A stretch of 64,000 bases of DNA, from positions 186,001 to 250,000 of the forward strand of contig JACKKJ010000003.1 of the NCBI GenBank assembly GCA_024236495.1. Direction: 5' to 3'. Below are positions 8,321-19,242 of the stretch, piece by piece. Position 1 is the first letter of the stretch, and the number at the start of each line of letters is the position of its first letter. The position numbers and the translations under genes were made by a program. The notes under the pieces are model-generated. The model saw only the letters and a list, made by a program, of their open reading frames with translations, made no database searches and was not told the origin of the DNA. This DNA comes from Paracoccaceae bacterium (GTDB taxonomy: Bacteria > Pseudomonadota > Alphaproteobacteria > Rhodobacterales > Rhodobacteraceae).

Positions 8321-10477
8321 ATGGAAAAGATCATCCTCTTTGCCCCGCTCGTGGGCTCGCTCATCGCGGGCTTCGGCTGGCGCGTGATCGGCGAAAAGGG
8401 CGCGCAGGCGGTGACGACGGGCCTTCTGTTCCTGGCCTGCCTGCTGTCCTGGGGCGTGTTCCTGGGCTTCGACGGCACCACGCAGCACCTGCATGTGCTG
8501 GACTTCATCCGTTCGGGCACGCTTGATACCCAGTGGTCGATCCGGCTCGACCGGCTGACGGCGATCATGCTGATCGTGGTCACGACCGTCTCGGCGCTGG
8601 TGCACCTCTATTCCTGGGGCTACATGGCCCATGACGAGAACTGGGGCCATCACGAACACTACAAGGCCCGGTTCTTTGCCTATCTGTCCTTCTTCACCTT
8701 CGCGATGCTGTCGCTGGTGACGGCCGACAACCTTGTCCAGATGTTCTTCGGCTGGGAGGGCGTGGGCGTCGCCTCCTACCTGTTGATCGGGTTCTACTAC
8801 AAGAAAGCCAGCGCCAATGCCGCCGCGATCAAGGCCTTCGTGGTCAACCGCGTGGGGGACTTCGGCTTCGCGCTGGGGATCTTCGGGCTTTTCTACCTGG
8901 TCGACAGCATCAACATGGATGACGTCTTCGCCGCCGCCCCCGCGCTGGCCGAAACCAACCTCCATTTCCTCTGGACCGAATGGAACGCCGCGAACCTTCT
9001 CGCGTTCCTTCTTTTCGTCGGCGCCATGGGCAAGTCGGCGCAGCTGTTCCTGCACACCTGGCTTCCCGACGCGATGGAGGGCCCGACGCCGGTTTCCGCG
9101 CTGATCCACGCCGCGACGATGGTGACGGCGGGCGTGTTCCTTGTCTGCCGGATGTCGCCCTTGTTCGAATACGCGCCCGAGGCGAAAAGCTTCGTGATGT
9201 ATATCGGCGCGGCGACGGCCTTCTTTGCCGCGACCGTGGGCCTTGTGCAGAACGACATCAAGCGCGTGATCGCCTATTCGACCTGTTCGCAGCTTGGCTA
9301 CATGTTCGTGGCTGCGGGCGCGGGCGTCTATGGCGCGGCGATGTTCCACCTTTTCACCCACGCCTTCTTCAAGGCGATGCTGTTTCTGGGCGCGGGTTCG
9401 GTCATCCACGCGATGCACCACGAACAGGACATGCGCAACTACGGCGGCCTCAGGAAGAAGATCCCGCTGACCTTCTGGGCGATGATGATCGGCACGCTGG
9501 CCATCACCGGGGTGGGCATTCCGCTGACCTCGATCGGGTTCGCGGGCTTCCTGTCGAAGGACGCGATCATCGAAAGCGCCTGGGGTTCGGGCAACGCCTT
9601 TGCCTTCTGGGCGCTGGTCGTGGCGGCCTGCTTCACCTCCTTCTATTCCTGGCGCCTGATCTTCCTGACCTTCTACGGAACCGAACGCGGCGATCATCAT
9701 GCGCATGAACATGCCCACGAAAGCCCGCTGACGATGACGGTTCCGCTGGGCGTGCTTGCGCTTGGCGCGATCCTGGCCGGAATGATCTGGTACAAGCCCT
9801 TCTTCGGCGATCATGACGCGATGACGAAGTTCTTCGCCATGCCCCACCACGAAGTCGCGATGACCGGGGACGAGACGGCGGACGCGGCGGCGACGGGCGA
9901 GGCCGCGACCGGCCACGGCACCGAGGCCGCCGCCAGCGCGACCGAGGGCGCGACGACCGAGGGCCACGGTGAGGCCGCCGCCGAATCGCATGCCGCCGAC
10001 GCGCATGGCGCCGGTCAGGCGCCGCAGGGCGCGATCTTCATGTCCGAAGCGTCGAACACCGTCCTGGACGATGCGCACCACGCGCCGGTCTGGGTCAAGG
10101 TATCGCCCTTCGTCGCGATGATCCTTGGTTTCCTTGTCGCCTGGATCTTCTATATCCGCCGGCCCGAGCTGCCGCGCATCTTCGCCGAGAACCAGCCGAT
10201 CCTTTACCGGTTCCTGCTGAACAAGTGGTATTTCGACGAAGTCTATGACGCGATCTTCGTCCGCCCCGCCAGGGCGCTTGGCAACTTCCTGTGGAAGAAG
10301 GGCGACGGCGCGGTCATCGACGGCACGATCAACGGTGTGGCGATGGGCTTCGTGCCCGCACTGACCCGCATCGTGAACCGGGCGCAGTCGGGGTATCTCT
10401 TCCACTACGCCTTCGCGATGGTCATCGGCATTGCGATCCTTCTCGTCTGGATGACGCTCTTGGGGGGCGCGCACTAA
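8321..10477 (+). CDS. nuoL: NADH-quinone oxidoreductase subunit L
   Basis: This 718-residue antiporter-like subunit at the distal end of the membrane arm has about 16 transmembrane helices. The conserved proton-channel region includes [20 protein letters not shown], the Lys-containing [27 protein letters not shown] and the [22 protein letters not shown] segment. It is longer than E. coli NuoL (613). The excess is a hydrophilic His/Ala/Glu/Thr-rich stretch (about residues 458-466 and 510-572) before the long lateral helix, which is discussed as a finding. The stop overlaps the nuoM start by one base. Confidence 0.96.
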   Translation: MEKIILFAPLVGSLIAGFGWRVIGEKGAQAVTTGLLFLACLLSWGVFLGFDGTTQHLHVLDFIRSGTLDTQWSIRLDRLTAIMLIVVTTVSALVHLYSWGYMAHDENWGHHEHYKARFFAYLSFFTFAMLSLVTADNLVQMFFGWEGVGVASYLLIGFYYKKASANAAAIKAFVVNRVGDFGFALGIFGLFYLVDSINMDDVFAAAPALAETNLHFLWTEWNAANLLAFLLFVGAMGKSAQLFLHTWLPDAMEGPTPVSALIHAATMVTAGVFLVCRMSPLFEYAPEAKSFVMYIGAATAFFAATVGLVQNDIKRVIAYSTCSQLGYMFVAAGAGVYGAAMFHLFTHAFFKAMLFLGAGSVIHAMHHEQDMRNYGGLRKKIPLTFWAMMIGTLAITGVGIPLTSIGFAGFLSKDAIIESAWGSGNAFAFWALVVAACFTSFYSWRLIFLTFYGTERGDHHAHEHAHESPLTMTVPLGVLALGAILAGMIWYKPFFGDHDAMTKFFAMPHHEVAMTGDETADAAATGEAATGHGTEAAASATEGATTEGHGEAAAESHAADAHGAGQAPQGAIFMSEASNTVLDDAHHAPVWVKVSPFVAMILGFLVAWIFYIRRPELPRIFAENQPILYRFLLNKWYFDEVYDAIFVRPARALGNFLWKKGDGAVIDGTINGVAMGFVPALTRIVNRAQSGYLFHYAFAMVIGIAILLVWMTLLGGAH

Positions 10478-12015
10478 TGGAAAACCTTCTTTCCATCATC
10501 ACTTTCCTGCCCCTCGTGGCCGCCGCGATCCTTGCGCTGTTTCTCAAGGGCGACGATCCGGCCGCGCAGCGCAACGCCAAGTCGGTCGCCCTTTTCGCGA
10601 CGACCGCGACCTTCCTCATCTCGCTTTTCCTGCTGACCGGGTTCGACCCCGCCGACACGGGCTTTCAGTTCGTGGAGGAACGCGACTGGATCATGGGGCT
10701 GAAGTACAAGGTCGGCGTTGACGGGATCTCTGTCCTTTTCGTCCTGCTGACGACTTTCCTGATGCCGCTGACGATCCTGTCGACCTGGGACGTGACAGTG
10801 CGGGTCAAGGAATACATGGTCGCCTTCCTGATCCTCGAAGGGCTGATGATCGGCGTCTTCGTGGCGCTGGATCTTGTCCTTTTCTACCTCTTCTTCGAGG
10901 CGGGGCTCATTCCGATGTTCCTCATCATCGGGATCTGGGGCGGCAAGGAACGCATCTATGCGGCGTTCAAGTTCTTCCTTTACACCTTCCTCGGGTCGGT
11001 CCTGATGCTGGTCGCGATGATCGCGATGTATGTCGATGCGGGCACGACCGACATCCCGACGCTGATGGGCCATCCCTTCGGGTCAGACACGATCTCGATC
11101 CTCGGCTTCCATGTCATCGGCGGGATGCAGACGCTGATGTGGCTGGCGTTCTTTGCCTCCTTCGCGGTGAAGATGCCGATGTGGCCGGTGCATACCTGGC
11201 TGCCCGACGCCCACGTCCAGGCGCCGACCGCCGGGTCGGTCATCCTGGCTGCGGTCCTTCTGAAGATGGGGGGCTACGGCTTCCTGCGCTTTTCGCTGCC
11301 GATGTTCCCGGTCGCTTCTGACCTTCTCGCACCGCTCGTCTTCTGGATGTCGGCCATCGCCATCGTCTACACCTCGCTGGTCGCGCTGGCGCAGTCCGAC
11401 ATGAAGAAGCTGATCGCCTATTCCTCGGTCGCGCACATGGGCTATGTGACCATGGGGATCTTCACGGTGAACCAGCAGGGCATCGACGGCGCGATCTTCC
11501 AGATGCTGAGCCACGGCTTCATTTCCGGCGCGCTCTTCCTCTCGGTCGGCGTGATCTACGACCGGATGCACACGCGCGAGATCGATGCCTATGGCGGCCT
11601 TGTGAACCGGATGCCGGCCTATGCGCTGATCTTCATGTTCTTCACCATGGCGAACGTCGGCCTGCCGGGCACCTCCGGGTTCGTCGGCGAATTCCTGACG
11701 CTGATGGGGATCTTCCAGGTCAACACCTGGGTGGCGCTTGTCGCGACCTCGGGCGTCATCCTGTCGGCGGCCTACGCGCTTTGGCTTTATCGCCGGGTGA
11801 TGATGGGCGAGCTGATCAAGGAAAGCCTGAAGGGCATCGCCGACATGACCGCCCGCGAAAAGTTCGTCATGGCGCCGCTGGTCGCGATGACCCTGCTTCT
11901 GGGCGTCTATCCCAGCCTTGTCACCGACATGGTCGGCCCCTCGGTCGAGGCGCTGATTGCCGACTACCGTGCCGACGTGCCGCTGCCCGAGGCAGTGGCC
12001 GAAGCCAGCCACTGA
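10477..12015 (+). CDS. nuoM: NADH-quinone oxidoreductase subunit M
   Basis: This 512-residue antiporter-like proton-pumping subunit (ND4 homologue) has about 14 transmembrane helices. Hallmarks are [23 protein letters not shown] (buried Glu), the [36 protein letters not shown] channel segment and the [21 protein letters not shown] helix. The start at 10477 ([13 protein letters not shown]) overlaps the nuoL TAA and gives the family length. The upstream extension of the open frame runs through nuoL sequence and is not real. Confidence 0.96.
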   Translation: MENLLSIITFLPLVAAAILALFLKGDDPAAQRNAKSVALFATTATFLISLFLLTGFDPADTGFQFVEERDWIMGLKYKVGVDGISVLFVLLTTFLMPLTILSTWDVTVRVKEYMVAFLILEGLMIGVFVALDLVLFYLFFEAGLIPMFLIIGIWGGKERIYAAFKFFLYTFLGSVLMLVAMIAMYVDAGTTDIPTLMGHPFGSDTISILGFHVIGGMQTLMWLAFFASFAVKMPMWPVHTWLPDAHVQAPTAGSVILAAVLLKMGGYGFLRFSLPMFPVASDLLAPLVFWMSAIAIVYTSLVALAQSDMKKLIAYSSVAHMGYVTMGIFTVNQQGIDGAIFQMLSHGFISGALFLSVGVIYDRMHTREIDAYGGLVNRMPAYALIFMFFTMANVGLPGTSGFVGEFLTLMGIFQVNTWVALVATSGVILSAAYALWLYRRVMMGELIKESLKGIADMTAREKFVMAPLVAMTLLLGVYPSLVTDMVGPSVEALIADYRADVPLPEAVAEASH

Positions 12016-12028
12016 AGGATCTTACGCG

Positions 12029-13468
12029 ATGATTTCCGCTGATTTCTCCGCCGTTCTTCCCGAGGTGCTGCTGGCGATCTATGCCATGGCCGCGCTGTTG
12101 GGCGCGGTCTGGGGCGGCAAGGACCAGATGACCTCGACCCTGACCTGGGCGACCGCCGCGATCTTTGCCGGCGTCGCGGCCTGGATCGGGCTTTCGGGCG
12201 CGGGCGACACCCAGGCCTTCGGCGGTGCCTTCACCGACGACGCCTTTGCGCGCTTTGCCAAGGTGACGATCCTCCTGGCCGCCGCCGGCGTCCTGGTGAT
12301 GAGCCAGGACTACATGGAGCGGCGTGGCCTTGCGCGGTTCGAATACCCCGTTCTTGTCACCCTTGCTGTCGTCGGCATGATGATGATGGTCTCGGCGGGC
12401 GATCTGATGTCGCTTTACATGGGGCTGGAACTGCAGTCGCTGTCGCTTTACGTCGTGGCCGCGCTGCGCCGTGACAGCGTGAAATCGACCGAGGCGGGGC
12501 TGAAGTATTTCGTGCTGGGCGCGCTGTCGTCGGGCCTTCTGCTTTACGGCGCCTCTCTGACCTACGGCTTTACCGGCACGACGCTCTTTTCGGGGATCCT
12601 CGAAACCATCGCCGAGGGCCATGTTTCGGTCGGGCTTCTTTTCGGGCTGGTGTTCCTGATCACGGGCCTCGCCTTCAAGGTCTCGGCCGTGCCCTTCCAC
12701 ATGTGGACGCCCGACGTCTACGAAGGCTCGCCCACCCCGGTCACCGCCTTTTTCGCCACAGCACCGAAGGTCGCGGCGATGGCGCTCTTCGCCCGCCTTG
12801 TCCATGACGCCTTTGGCGGCGCCGTCGGCGAGTGGAGCCAGGTGATCGCGCTTCTTGCCGCACTGTCGATGTTCGTCGGCGCGATCGCCGCGATCGGGCA
12901 GCGCAACATCAAGCGCCTGATGGCCTATTCCTCGATCGCGCACATGGGGTTCGCGCTGATGGGGCTGGCGGCGGGCACCCAGATGGGCGTGCAGGCGATG
13001 CTGACCTACATGGCGGTCTATGTCGCCATGAACATCGGCACCTTCGCCTTCATCCTGTCGATGGAACGCGACGGCGTGCCGGTCACCGATATCGGCGCGC
13101 TGAACCAGTTCGCCAAGCGCGAACCGGTCAAGGCGCTGGCAGTCCTGATCCTGATGTTCTCGCTGGCGGGCGTGCCGCCGATGCTGGGCTTCTTCGCGAA
13201 GTACGGCGTGCTGCGCGCCGCGCTGGACGCGCATATGACGCTTCTGGCGCTGGCCGGGGCCATCGCCTCGGTGATCGGGGCCTTCTACTACCTGCGCATC
13301 GTCTACTTCATGTATTTCGGCCAGGAGGGCGAGGCGCTCGACAGCCGGATGCCCGCACCGCAGTGGATCCTCCTGATGGCCTCGGCGGCGGCGATGATCT
13401 TCGGCGTCATCAACGTCTTCGGGATCGAGGGCGCGGCGGCGGTCGCGGCCGAAGTCCTTGTCCACTGA
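12029..13468 (+). CDS. nuoN: NADH-quinone oxidoreductase subunit N
   Basis: This 479-residue third antiporter-like subunit (ND2 homologue) ends the nuo gene set. Motifs include [23 protein letters not shown] (buried Glu), [28 protein letters not shown] and [22 protein letters not shown]. The ATG at 12029 follows nuoM by 13 bp. The 3' end overlaps the biotin ligase start by 11 bp, which ties birA, and probably coaX and rnj, to the same transcript. Confidence 0.96.
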   Translation: MISADFSAVLPEVLLAIYAMAALLGAVWGGKDQMTSTLTWATAAIFAGVAAWIGLSGAGDTQAFGGAFTDDAFARFAKVTILLAAAGVLVMSQDYMERRGLARFEYPVLVTLAVVGMMMMVSAGDLMSLYMGLELQSLSLYVVAALRRDSVKSTEAGLKYFVLGALSSGLLLYGASLTYGFTGTTLFSGILETIAEGHVSVGLLFGLVFLITGLAFKVSAVPFHMWTPDVYEGSPTPVTAFFATAPKVAAMALFARLVHDAFGGAVGEWSQVIALLAALSMFVGAIAAIGQRNIKRLMAYSSIAHMGFALMGLAAGTQMGVQAMLTYMAVYVAMNIGTFAFILSMERDGVPVTDIGALNQFAKREPVKALAVLILMFSLAGVPPMLGFFAKYGVLRAALDAHMTLLALAGAIASVIGAFYYLRIVYFMYFGQEGEALDSRMPAPQWILLMASAAAMIFGVINVFGIEGAAAVAAEVLVH

Positions 13469-14246
13469 CCGGGCGTTCCCCGACCCGACGGCCTGGCCCG
13501 AGGGCGTGGCGCGTCACGTCCTGGACGAGGTCGACAGCACGAATTCCGAAGCGGCGCGGCTGGCGCCGCATCTGACCCAGCCGACCTGGATCATGGCGCG
13601 CCGCCAGACCGCCGCGCGCGGCCGACGCGGGCGCGTCTGGGTCAGCCCGGAAGGCAACCTTGCCGCGACTCTGGTGATGCGCCCTGCGGGCGAACCCGCC
13701 CAGGTGGCGCTGCGCAGCTTCGTCGCGGCGCTGGCCTTGGCCGACGCGATGGCGCTGGTGACCGGGCCGGGCGCGGTGATTTCGCTCAAATGGCCGAACG
13801 ACGTGCTCTTGAACGGCGGCAAGGTCGCGGGGATCCTTCTGGAAAGCACGGGCGCGGGCACCGGGACCGGCGCCGGTGTCAGCCATCTGGCGATCGGTAT
13901 CGGCGTGAACCTGATCGCCGCGCCGCCGCAGGAAGCGGTCGAACCGGGCGCCGCGGTGCCGGTGTCGGTCCTGGGCGAGACCGGGGTACGCATCGCGCCG
14001 GAGGATTTCCTGACCTACCTGGCCGCAGCTTTCGCGCGCTGGGAAGGGCAGCTTGTGACCTGGGGCTTCGCGCCCGTGCGCAATGCCTGGCTTGGGCGCG
14101 CGGCGCGGCTGGGGCAGCCGGTCACCGCCCGCACCATGACCGAGACAATCACCGGAACCTTCGATACGCTGGGCGAGGACGGATCGCTGATCCTGAAGAC
14201 GGCGGCGGGGCGGCGGGCGATTCCGGCGGCGGATGTCTATTTCTGA
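13458..14246 (+). CDS. birA: biotin--[acetyl-CoA-carboxylase] ligase (catalytic domain only)
   Basis: This 262-residue enzyme makes biotinyl-AMP and transfers biotin to the carrier lysine of carboxylases such as acetyl-CoA carboxylase. It shows the [10 protein letters not shown] substrate-binding start, the RRGR nucleotide loop ([20 protein letters not shown]) and [21 protein letters not shown]. There is no N-terminal winged helix, so it is a ligase without the repressor function of E. coli BirA. The TTG at 13458 overlaps nuoN; a GTG inside the first 20 codons is an alternative start. The biotin transporter gene bioY lies elsewhere in the window (33102). Confidence 0.9.
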   Translation: MSTDRAFPDPTAWPEGVARHVLDEVDSTNSEAARLAPHLTQPTWIMARRQTAARGRRGRVWVSPEGNLAATLVMRPAGEPAQVALRSFVAALALADAMALVTGPGAVISLKWPNDVLLNGGKVAGILLESTGAGTGTGAGVSHLAIGIGVNLIAAPPQEAVEPGAAVPVSVLGETGVRIAPEDFLTYLAAAFARWEGQLVTWGFAPVRNAWLGRAARLGQPVTARTMTETITGTFDTLGEDGSLILKTAAGRRAIPAADVYF

Positions 14247-14259
14247 GGCGGAGGGCGGG

Positions 14260-15039
14260 ATGCTTCTGTGCATCGACTGCGGCAACACCAATACGGTCTT
14301 TTCCGTCTGGGACGGGACGCGGTTTCGCTGCACGCTGCGGACCTCGACCGAACACCAGCGCACGGCGGACCAGTATTTCGTCTGGTTCTCGACCCTGATG
14401 CAGCACCACAAGGTGCCGGTCGATATCGATGCCGTCGTCATCTCCTCGACCGTGCCGCGGGTTGTCTTCAACCTGCGTGTCCTCTGTGACCGCTATTTCA
14501 ACTGCCGCCCGCTGGTGGTGGGCAAACCCGACTGCGCCCTGCCGGTGGCGCCGCGCGTCGATCAGGGCACCACGGTCGGACCCGACCGGCTGGTCAACAC
14601 GGTCGCGGGCTTCGACCGGCACGGCGGCAATCTGATCGTCGTCGATTTCGGCACCGCGACCACCTTCGACGTGGTCGATGCCGATGGCGCCTATATCGGG
14701 GGGGTGATCGCGCCGGGCGTGAACCTCAGCCTTGAGGCGCTGCACATGGCGGCGGCGGCGCTGCCGCATGTCGACGTCACCAAACCGCAACACGCGATCG
14801 GTACGAATACGGTTGCCTGCATGCAGTCGGGCATCTACTGGGGGTATGTGGGCCTTGTCGAAGGGATCGTGCGCCAGGTTCGCCTGGAACGGATGCGCCC
14901 GATGAAGGTCATCGCGACCGGCGGGCTCGCGCCTCTTTTCGGTCAGGGCACGGATATCTTCGACAGCGTCGAGGATGATCTGACGATGCACGGGCTGGTG
15001 CTGATCCACCGCCACAACATGGAACTGGAAGACGGATGA
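14260..15039 (+). CDS. coaX: type III pantothenate kinase
   Basis: This 259-residue enzyme catalyses the first step of CoA synthesis, phosphorylation of pantothenate. It belongs to the ASKHA fold: the phosphate-binding start is MLLCIDCGNTNTVFSVWDG with D6, GPDRLVNTVAGFDRH follows, then the second phosphate motif VVDFGTATTFDVVD and a GVIAPGV loop. The start is set by the GGAGGGCGGG ribosome site immediately upstream. It sits between birA and rnj with gaps of a few bases and an ATGA overlap with rnj, as in other Rhodobacteraceae. Confidence 0.93.
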   Translation: MLLCIDCGNTNTVFSVWDGTRFRCTLRTSTEHQRTADQYFVWFSTLMQHHKVPVDIDAVVISSTVPRVVFNLRVLCDRYFNCRPLVVGKPDCALPVAPRVDQGTTVGPDRLVNTVAGFDRHGGNLIVVDFGTATTFDVVDADGAYIGGVIAPGVNLSLEALHMAAAALPHVDVTKPQHAIGTNTVACMQSGIYWGYVGLVEGIVRQVRLERMRPMKVIATGGLAPLFGQGTDIFDSVEDDLTMHGLVLIHRHNMELEDG

Positions 15040-16718
15040 GCGTGAAGGACCGCCTGATCTACCTGCCCTTGGGCGGGGCCGGCGAAATCGGCATGAACTG
15101 CTATGTCTACGGCTACGGCCCCGAGGGGGAGGAGCGGCTGATCGTCGTCGATCTGGGCGTGACCTTCCCCGACATGGACAGCACGCCGGGCGTAGACCTG
15201 ATCATGGCCGATGTCGCCTGGCTGGAGGAAAACGCCGACCGGATCGACGCGATCTTCATCACCCATGCGCACGAGGACCACGTTGGCGCGCTTGGCCATC
15301 TCTGGCCGCGCCTGCGCGCGCCGGTCTATGCGCGCCCCTTCACCGGCGCCATCGCAAAGATGAAGATGGAGGAGGCAGGCCAACCCGCCGACGCCGTCCG
15401 CATCGTCGCCCCGCGCCCGGCAATGACCGAAGCCGGGCCCTTCCGCGTCCAGTTCGTGCCGGTCAGCCATTCGATCCCCGAAAGTGCCGCGCTGGTGATC
15501 GACACGCCGGCCGGCCGCATCGTGCATACCGCCGATTTCAAGCTGGACGGAACGCCGGTCGTCGGCGAACCGTTCGACCCGGTGCTGTGGCATGCGATCG
15601 CCGGAGAAGGCGACGGGATCCGCGCGCTCGTCTGCGATTCGACCAATGTGTTCTCGCCCCTTCCGGGCCGGTCGGAGGCAAGCCTCGTCGCGCCGATCTC
15701 CGATCTTCTGAAGGGGCAGGAGGGGATGGTGGTCGCGACCACCTTCGCCTCCAACGTCGCGCGGTTGAAAACGCTGGCCGAGGCGGGCCGGGAGGCCGGT
15801 CGGTCGGTCTGCATGCTGGGACGTGCGATGAAGCGGATGCTGACCGCCGCCGTCGAGACCGGCGTCCTGACCGATTTTCCGCCGATCATTCAGCCCGAGG
15901 ACGCGGCCGAAGTGCCGCGCGGCAGCCTGATGCTGATCGTCACCGGCAGTCAGGGCGAACGGCGCGCGGCATCTGCACAGTTGTCGCGCGGCAAGTACCT
16001 TGGGCTGGAGATGAAGGCGGGCGACATGTTCCTCTTCTCCTCCAAGACGATCCCCGGGAACGAACGCGGCGTGATCCGGGTGATGAACGCCTATTCGGAG
16101 ATGGGCGTCGATGTCGTGGACGACCACGGCGGGCTTTACCATGTGTCGGGCCATGCGAACCGGCCCGATCTGGAAGCGGTGCACGATCTTCTGAAACCGA
16201 AGATGCTGATCCCGATGCACGGCGAACACCGCCACCTGCGCGAACATGTCAAGCTGGGCCTGGCCAAGGGAATCGCCGCCGAGATCGCGACGAACGGCAC
16301 CATGCTGGACCTGACCGGCGACACCCCGGCGGTTGTCGAATACATCGAGGCAGGCCGCACCTATCTGGACGGCACCCGGCTTCTGGGCGCGATGGACGGG
16401 GTCGTGCGCGACCGGATCCGCATGGCGCTGAACGGCCATGTCCTGGTCACCATCCTTCTGGACGAGGATGACGCGCCCCTGGGCGATGCCTGGGTAGACC
16501 TGAAGGGGCTGGCCGAAACCACGCGGTCCGGCGCTGCGCTGGCCGACGAGATCGAGGCCGAACTGACCGAGTTTCTGGAGAAGGCCGGCCCGAAGGTCAT
16601 TCGCAACGACGACAAGATAGACGAGGCGGTCAAGCGGATCGTCCGCCAGGTCGCGGTCGAAGAGATCGGCAAGAAGCCCGAGGTCACGGTCGTCGTCAGC
16701 CGACTGGCACTGGAATGA
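15036..16718 (+). CDS. rnj: ribonuclease J
   Basis: This 560-residue metallo-beta-lactamase/beta-CASP nuclease combines 5'-exonuclease and endonuclease activity in RNA maturation and decay. The dinuclear Zn motif is H77-A-H79-E-D81-H82 (ITHAHEDHVGAL). Further ligands lie in the PVSHSIPES and IVHTADFKLD segments, and the beta-CASP part contains TGSQGE and the late IPMHGEHRHL. A C-terminal RNase J domain follows. It overlaps coaX by ATGA and is followed by a clear terminator. Alphaproteobacteria commonly carry RNase J together with RNase E. Confidence 0.94.
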   Translation: MSVKDRLIYLPLGGAGEIGMNCYVYGYGPEGEERLIVVDLGVTFPDMDSTPGVDLIMADVAWLEENADRIDAIFITHAHEDHVGALGHLWPRLRAPVYARPFTGAIAKMKMEEAGQPADAVRIVAPRPAMTEAGPFRVQFVPVSHSIPESAALVIDTPAGRIVHTADFKLDGTPVVGEPFDPVLWHAIAGEGDGIRALVCDSTNVFSPLPGRSEASLVAPISDLLKGQEGMVVATTFASNVARLKTLAEAGREAGRSVCMLGRAMKRMLTAAVETGVLTDFPPIIQPEDAAEVPRGSLMLIVTGSQGERRAASAQLSRGKYLGLEMKAGDMFLFSSKTIPGNERGVIRVMNAYSEMGVDVVDDHGGLYHVSGHANRPDLEAVHDLLKPKMLIPMHGEHRHLREHVKLGLAKGIAAEIATNGTMLDLTGDTPAVVEYIEAGRTYLDGTRLLGAMDGVVRDRIRMALNGHVLVTILLDEDDAPLGDAWVDLKGLAETTRSGAALADEIEAELTEFLEKAGPKVIRNDDKIDEAVKRIVRQVAVEEIGKKPEVTVVVSRLALE

Positions 16719-16719
16719 A

Positions 16720-16748
16720 AAACCGCGGTGCCAGGGGCGCCGCGGTTT
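16720..16748. terminator. rho-independent-type terminator between convergent rnj and helicase gene
   Basis: AAACCGCGG at 16720-16728 pairs perfectly with CCGCGGTTT at 16740-16748 around an 11-nt loop, starting 2 bp after the rnj stop. The A and T flanks let it act in both directions, for rnj (+) and the helicase gene (-). Confidence 0.75.
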
Positions 16749-16781
16749 CGCATCGTTTGATCTGAACCCGTCTCGGGTGGA

Positions 16782-18338
16782 TCAGTTCTCGGCCCGCTTC
16801 GGCAGGCCGCGCATCAGGAAATCGGGAACATGATCGCCCATGCCGACGACCGGCGTGTCGCGGCGGTCGTCGTCACGGCGGCGGTCGCGGCGCGGCTGAT
16901 CGCCTTTGGCACGGGACTCGGGGCGGGGTTCTTCCCGCCGGTCGGGCCGGCGTTCCTCGCGGCGTTCTTCCCGCCGGTCTTCATTGCGCGCCTCACGCGG
17001 TGCGGGCACTTCGGCCTCGGGGCGCGAAGGCACGGGCTCCACCTCCAGCGCCTGCATCGGCGCGACCTCGTTATGCGGCTTCACGGGGCGGTCGCGGCGG
17101 TCTTCGCGTCCGCCACGGCGCGCGCTGTCTCGGCCGGGCTTTTCGGGGCGCGGGCGGGGCGGTTTCTGCGCGGCTTCCGACAGGGCGAAGCCCTCGGGGA
17201 TGGCGCCACGCGGGATTTCCTTTTTCACCAGGCTTTCGATCGCATCGAGGAACTTCTTGTCGCCCGGTGTCGCAATGGTGATCGCCACGCCCTTGCGGCC
17301 CGCGCGCCCGGTGCGGCCGATGCGGTGAACGTAGTCTTCCGCATGGCTCGGCACGTCGAAGTTGAAGACATGGCTGACCGCCGGAATATCCAGCCCACGC
17401 GCCGCCACGTCCGAGGCGACAAGAAAGCGCAGGGTGCCGTCGCGGAACCCGTCCAGCGTCTTCATCCGCTGGCTCTGGTCAAGGTCGCCGTGGATCGGCG
17501 CGGCGTCGAAACCATGCGTCTTCAGCGACTTGGCAAGAATGTCGACCTCGCTCTTGCGATTGCAAAAGAGGATCGCGTTGGTGCAGGCGTCGCCCTCGGC
17601 CTGGATCAGGGCGCGCAGCAGTTCGCGCTTGGCCTTGGCGCTTTGATCCTTGCGGGCCGGCGTGATCTCGATCAGGCGCTGTTCGATCGTTTCCGATGTC
17701 GTCGCCTGGCGCGCCACCTCGATCCGGGCGGGCGAGTGCAGGAAGGTATTGGTGATCCGCTCGATCTCCGGCGCCATGGTGGCGGAGAAGAAGAGCGTCT
17801 GGCGGGTAAAGGGCGTCAGCTGGAAGATGCGTTCGATATCGGGGATGAACCCCATGTCGAGCATCCGGTCGGCTTCGTCCACCACCATGATCTGAACGCC
17901 GGTAAGAAGCAGCTTGCCGCGTTCGAAATGGTCCAGAAGCCGGCCCGGCGTGGCGATCAGGACGTCGACACCGCGGTCGATCAGCTTGTCCTGGTCGGCA
18001 AAGGAAACCCCGCCGATCAGAAGCGCCTTGGTCAGCTTGGTGTGCTTGGCGTAGATGTCGAAGTTTTCCGCCACCTGTGCGGCCAGTTCGCGCGTCGGCG
18101 CCAGGACCAGCGACCGGGGCATCCGCGCGCGGGCGCGGCCGCGGCCCAAAAGCGTGATCATCGGCAGCGTGAAGCTTGCCGTCTTGCCGGTGCCGGTCTG
18201 CGCGATGCCCAGAACGTCGCGCCCTTCGAGCGCATGCGGAATGGCGCCTGCCTGGATCGGGGTTGGGGTTTCATAGCCGGCTTCGGCAATGGCTTGCAGG
18301 ACGCGTGCGTCCAGCTTCAGGTCCGTGAATTTCGTCAT
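16782..18338 (-). CDS. rhlE: DEAD-box RNA helicase, RhlE type
   Basis: This 518-residue ATP-dependent RNA helicase is probably involved in ribosome assembly or RNA turnover. The Q-motif region YETPTPIQAGAIP is followed by motif I AQTGTGKT (residues 47-54), PTRELA, motif II DEAD (VVDEADRMLDMGF), SAT and motif VI HRIGRTGRAGR. After about residue 375 comes a long low-complexity Arg/Glu/Pro-rich tail with RREERREERRPDRR-type repeats, typical of RNA-binding tails. The start at 18338 (MTKFTDLKLD) is the family start; an in-frame ATG 33 bp upstream adds unconserved residues. Confidence 0.93.
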   Translation of the reverse strand: MTKFTDLKLDARVLQAIAEAGYETPTPIQAGAIPHALEGRDVLGIAQTGTGKTASFTLPMITLLGRGRARARMPRSLVLAPTRELAAQVAENFDIYAKHTKLTKALLIGGVSFADQDKLIDRGVDVLIATPGRLLDHFERGKLLLTGVQIMVVDEADRMLDMGFIPDIERIFQLTPFTRQTLFFSATMAPEIERITNTFLHSPARIEVARQATTSETIEQRLIEITPARKDQSAKAKRELLRALIQAEGDACTNAILFCNRKSEVDILAKSLKTHGFDAAPIHGDLDQSQRMKTLDGFRDGTLRFLVASDVAARGLDIPAVSHVFNFDVPSHAEDYVHRIGRTGRAGRKGVAITIATPGDKKFLDAIESLVKKEIPRGAIPEGFALSEAAQKPPRPRPEKPGRDSARRGGREDRRDRPVKPHNEVAPMQALEVEPVPSRPEAEVPAPREARNEDRREERREERRPDRREEPRPESRAKGDQPRRDRRRDDDRRDTPVVGMGDHVPDFLMRGLPKRAEN

Positions 18339-18428
18339 CAGCGTCCGTCGATCTGCGGCGTCGGGCCGCAAGGGTGATGGGCGCTGTCACAGGGCGCCCG
18401 TGCGTCGTCAGGCCAAGGGCCACGCGCT

Positions 18429-18457
18429 CCGTTAGCCGAAGGCGGCCCAAAGGTCAA
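18429..18457 (-). promoter_or_regulatory. candidate promoter of the helicase gene
   Basis: On the - strand TTGACC (18457-18452), a 17-bp spacer and TAACGG (18434-18429) precede the helicase gene. The -35 matches well and the -10 poorly. It implies a leader of roughly 80 nt, and the -35 overlaps the stop of the upstream gene. Confidence 0.35.
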
Positions 18458-19242
18458 GTTTCGCCGCCCGGCCAGCTTTCTTCCCGGCTCTGCCGCATCA
18501 GTTCCAGGCGCATCCGCATGGTTGCGAAACGTCGGAAGATGTTGCGGGGGTCGCGGTTCAGCCGGTCCATCAGCGCGCTGGCAAGCGGTCCCGCGTTCGG
18601 CGCGGCCAGCGCCTGTTCGACGATGTCGAGCAGGAGGTTCGCCTCAAGGTCGCCGCCGACGATCTGAAAGCCCAGCATGTCCATCGGCAGCGGCCCCTTG
18701 GCGCGCCCGGCGATGCGGAATGGCTCCTCCGACGGGGTGCCGGAATACTGGCGTTCGTATTCGTAGAGCTTCATGAGGGAAAAGAGCACGTTCATCGACT
18801 GCCCGATGCGGCGGTCGGCCTCGGTCGGGCCGTGTTCGGCGAAGGTGATGATCGAGGATATGAGCCAGCGCGACGACAGCCGGTCGATCAGGAAACCGGC
18901 CTTCTCGCGCCAGATGCGCAGGAACAGCGCGGGCGCGTGATCGGGCCAGGCGAACTTGCGCAGGTTCGAGATCAAAAGCGCGTTCAGCAGGCAAAGCTCC
19001 GGCTGGCCGCGGAAGTCTGGCTGAAGATCGTGGCACTTGCGGGCAAAGCTGCTGTGGCCCTTGGGCAGGGGGGCGGGCGCCTCGTCCGGCACAAGCCGGG
19101 CCACAAGCGCGTCAAGGTCGGTGTCGAGGGGGGGCAGGGATTCCCCGGCGTGGTAGACCAGCGCCGCGCGCCGTCGCCGACGCGCCGCAATCAGCGACCG
19201 CATGCCGTCGGGATAGGTTTCGAACGGGTCCGTTTCGGTCAT
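18454..19242 (-). CDS. conserved-looking hypothetical protein
   Basis: This 262-residue protein belongs to no family I can name. It has a charged N-terminus (RRRRRAAL), a central helical region rich in aromatic and hydrophobic residues (LLNALLISNLRKFAWPDHAPALF, FLIDRLSSRWLISSIITFAE) and a C-terminal segment with IFRRFATMRMRLELMRQSREE. There is no signal peptide or obvious membrane helix, so it is probably cytoplasmic. Codon bias is like the neighbours. It lies upstream of the helicase gene on the same strand. The ribosome site is weak (AGGACC). Confidence 0.7.
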   Translation of the reverse strand: MTETDPFETYPDGMRSLIAARRRRRAALVYHAGESLPPLDTDLDALVARLVPDEAPAPLPKGHSSFARKCHDLQPDFRGQPELCLLNALLISNLRKFAWPDHAPALFLRIWREKAGFLIDRLSSRWLISSIITFAEHGPTEADRRIGQSMNVLFSLMKLYEYERQYSGTPSEEPFRIAGRAKGPLPMDMLGFQIVGGDLEANLLLDIVEQALAAPNAGPLASALMDRLNRDPRNIFRRFATMRMRLELMRQSREESWPGGET

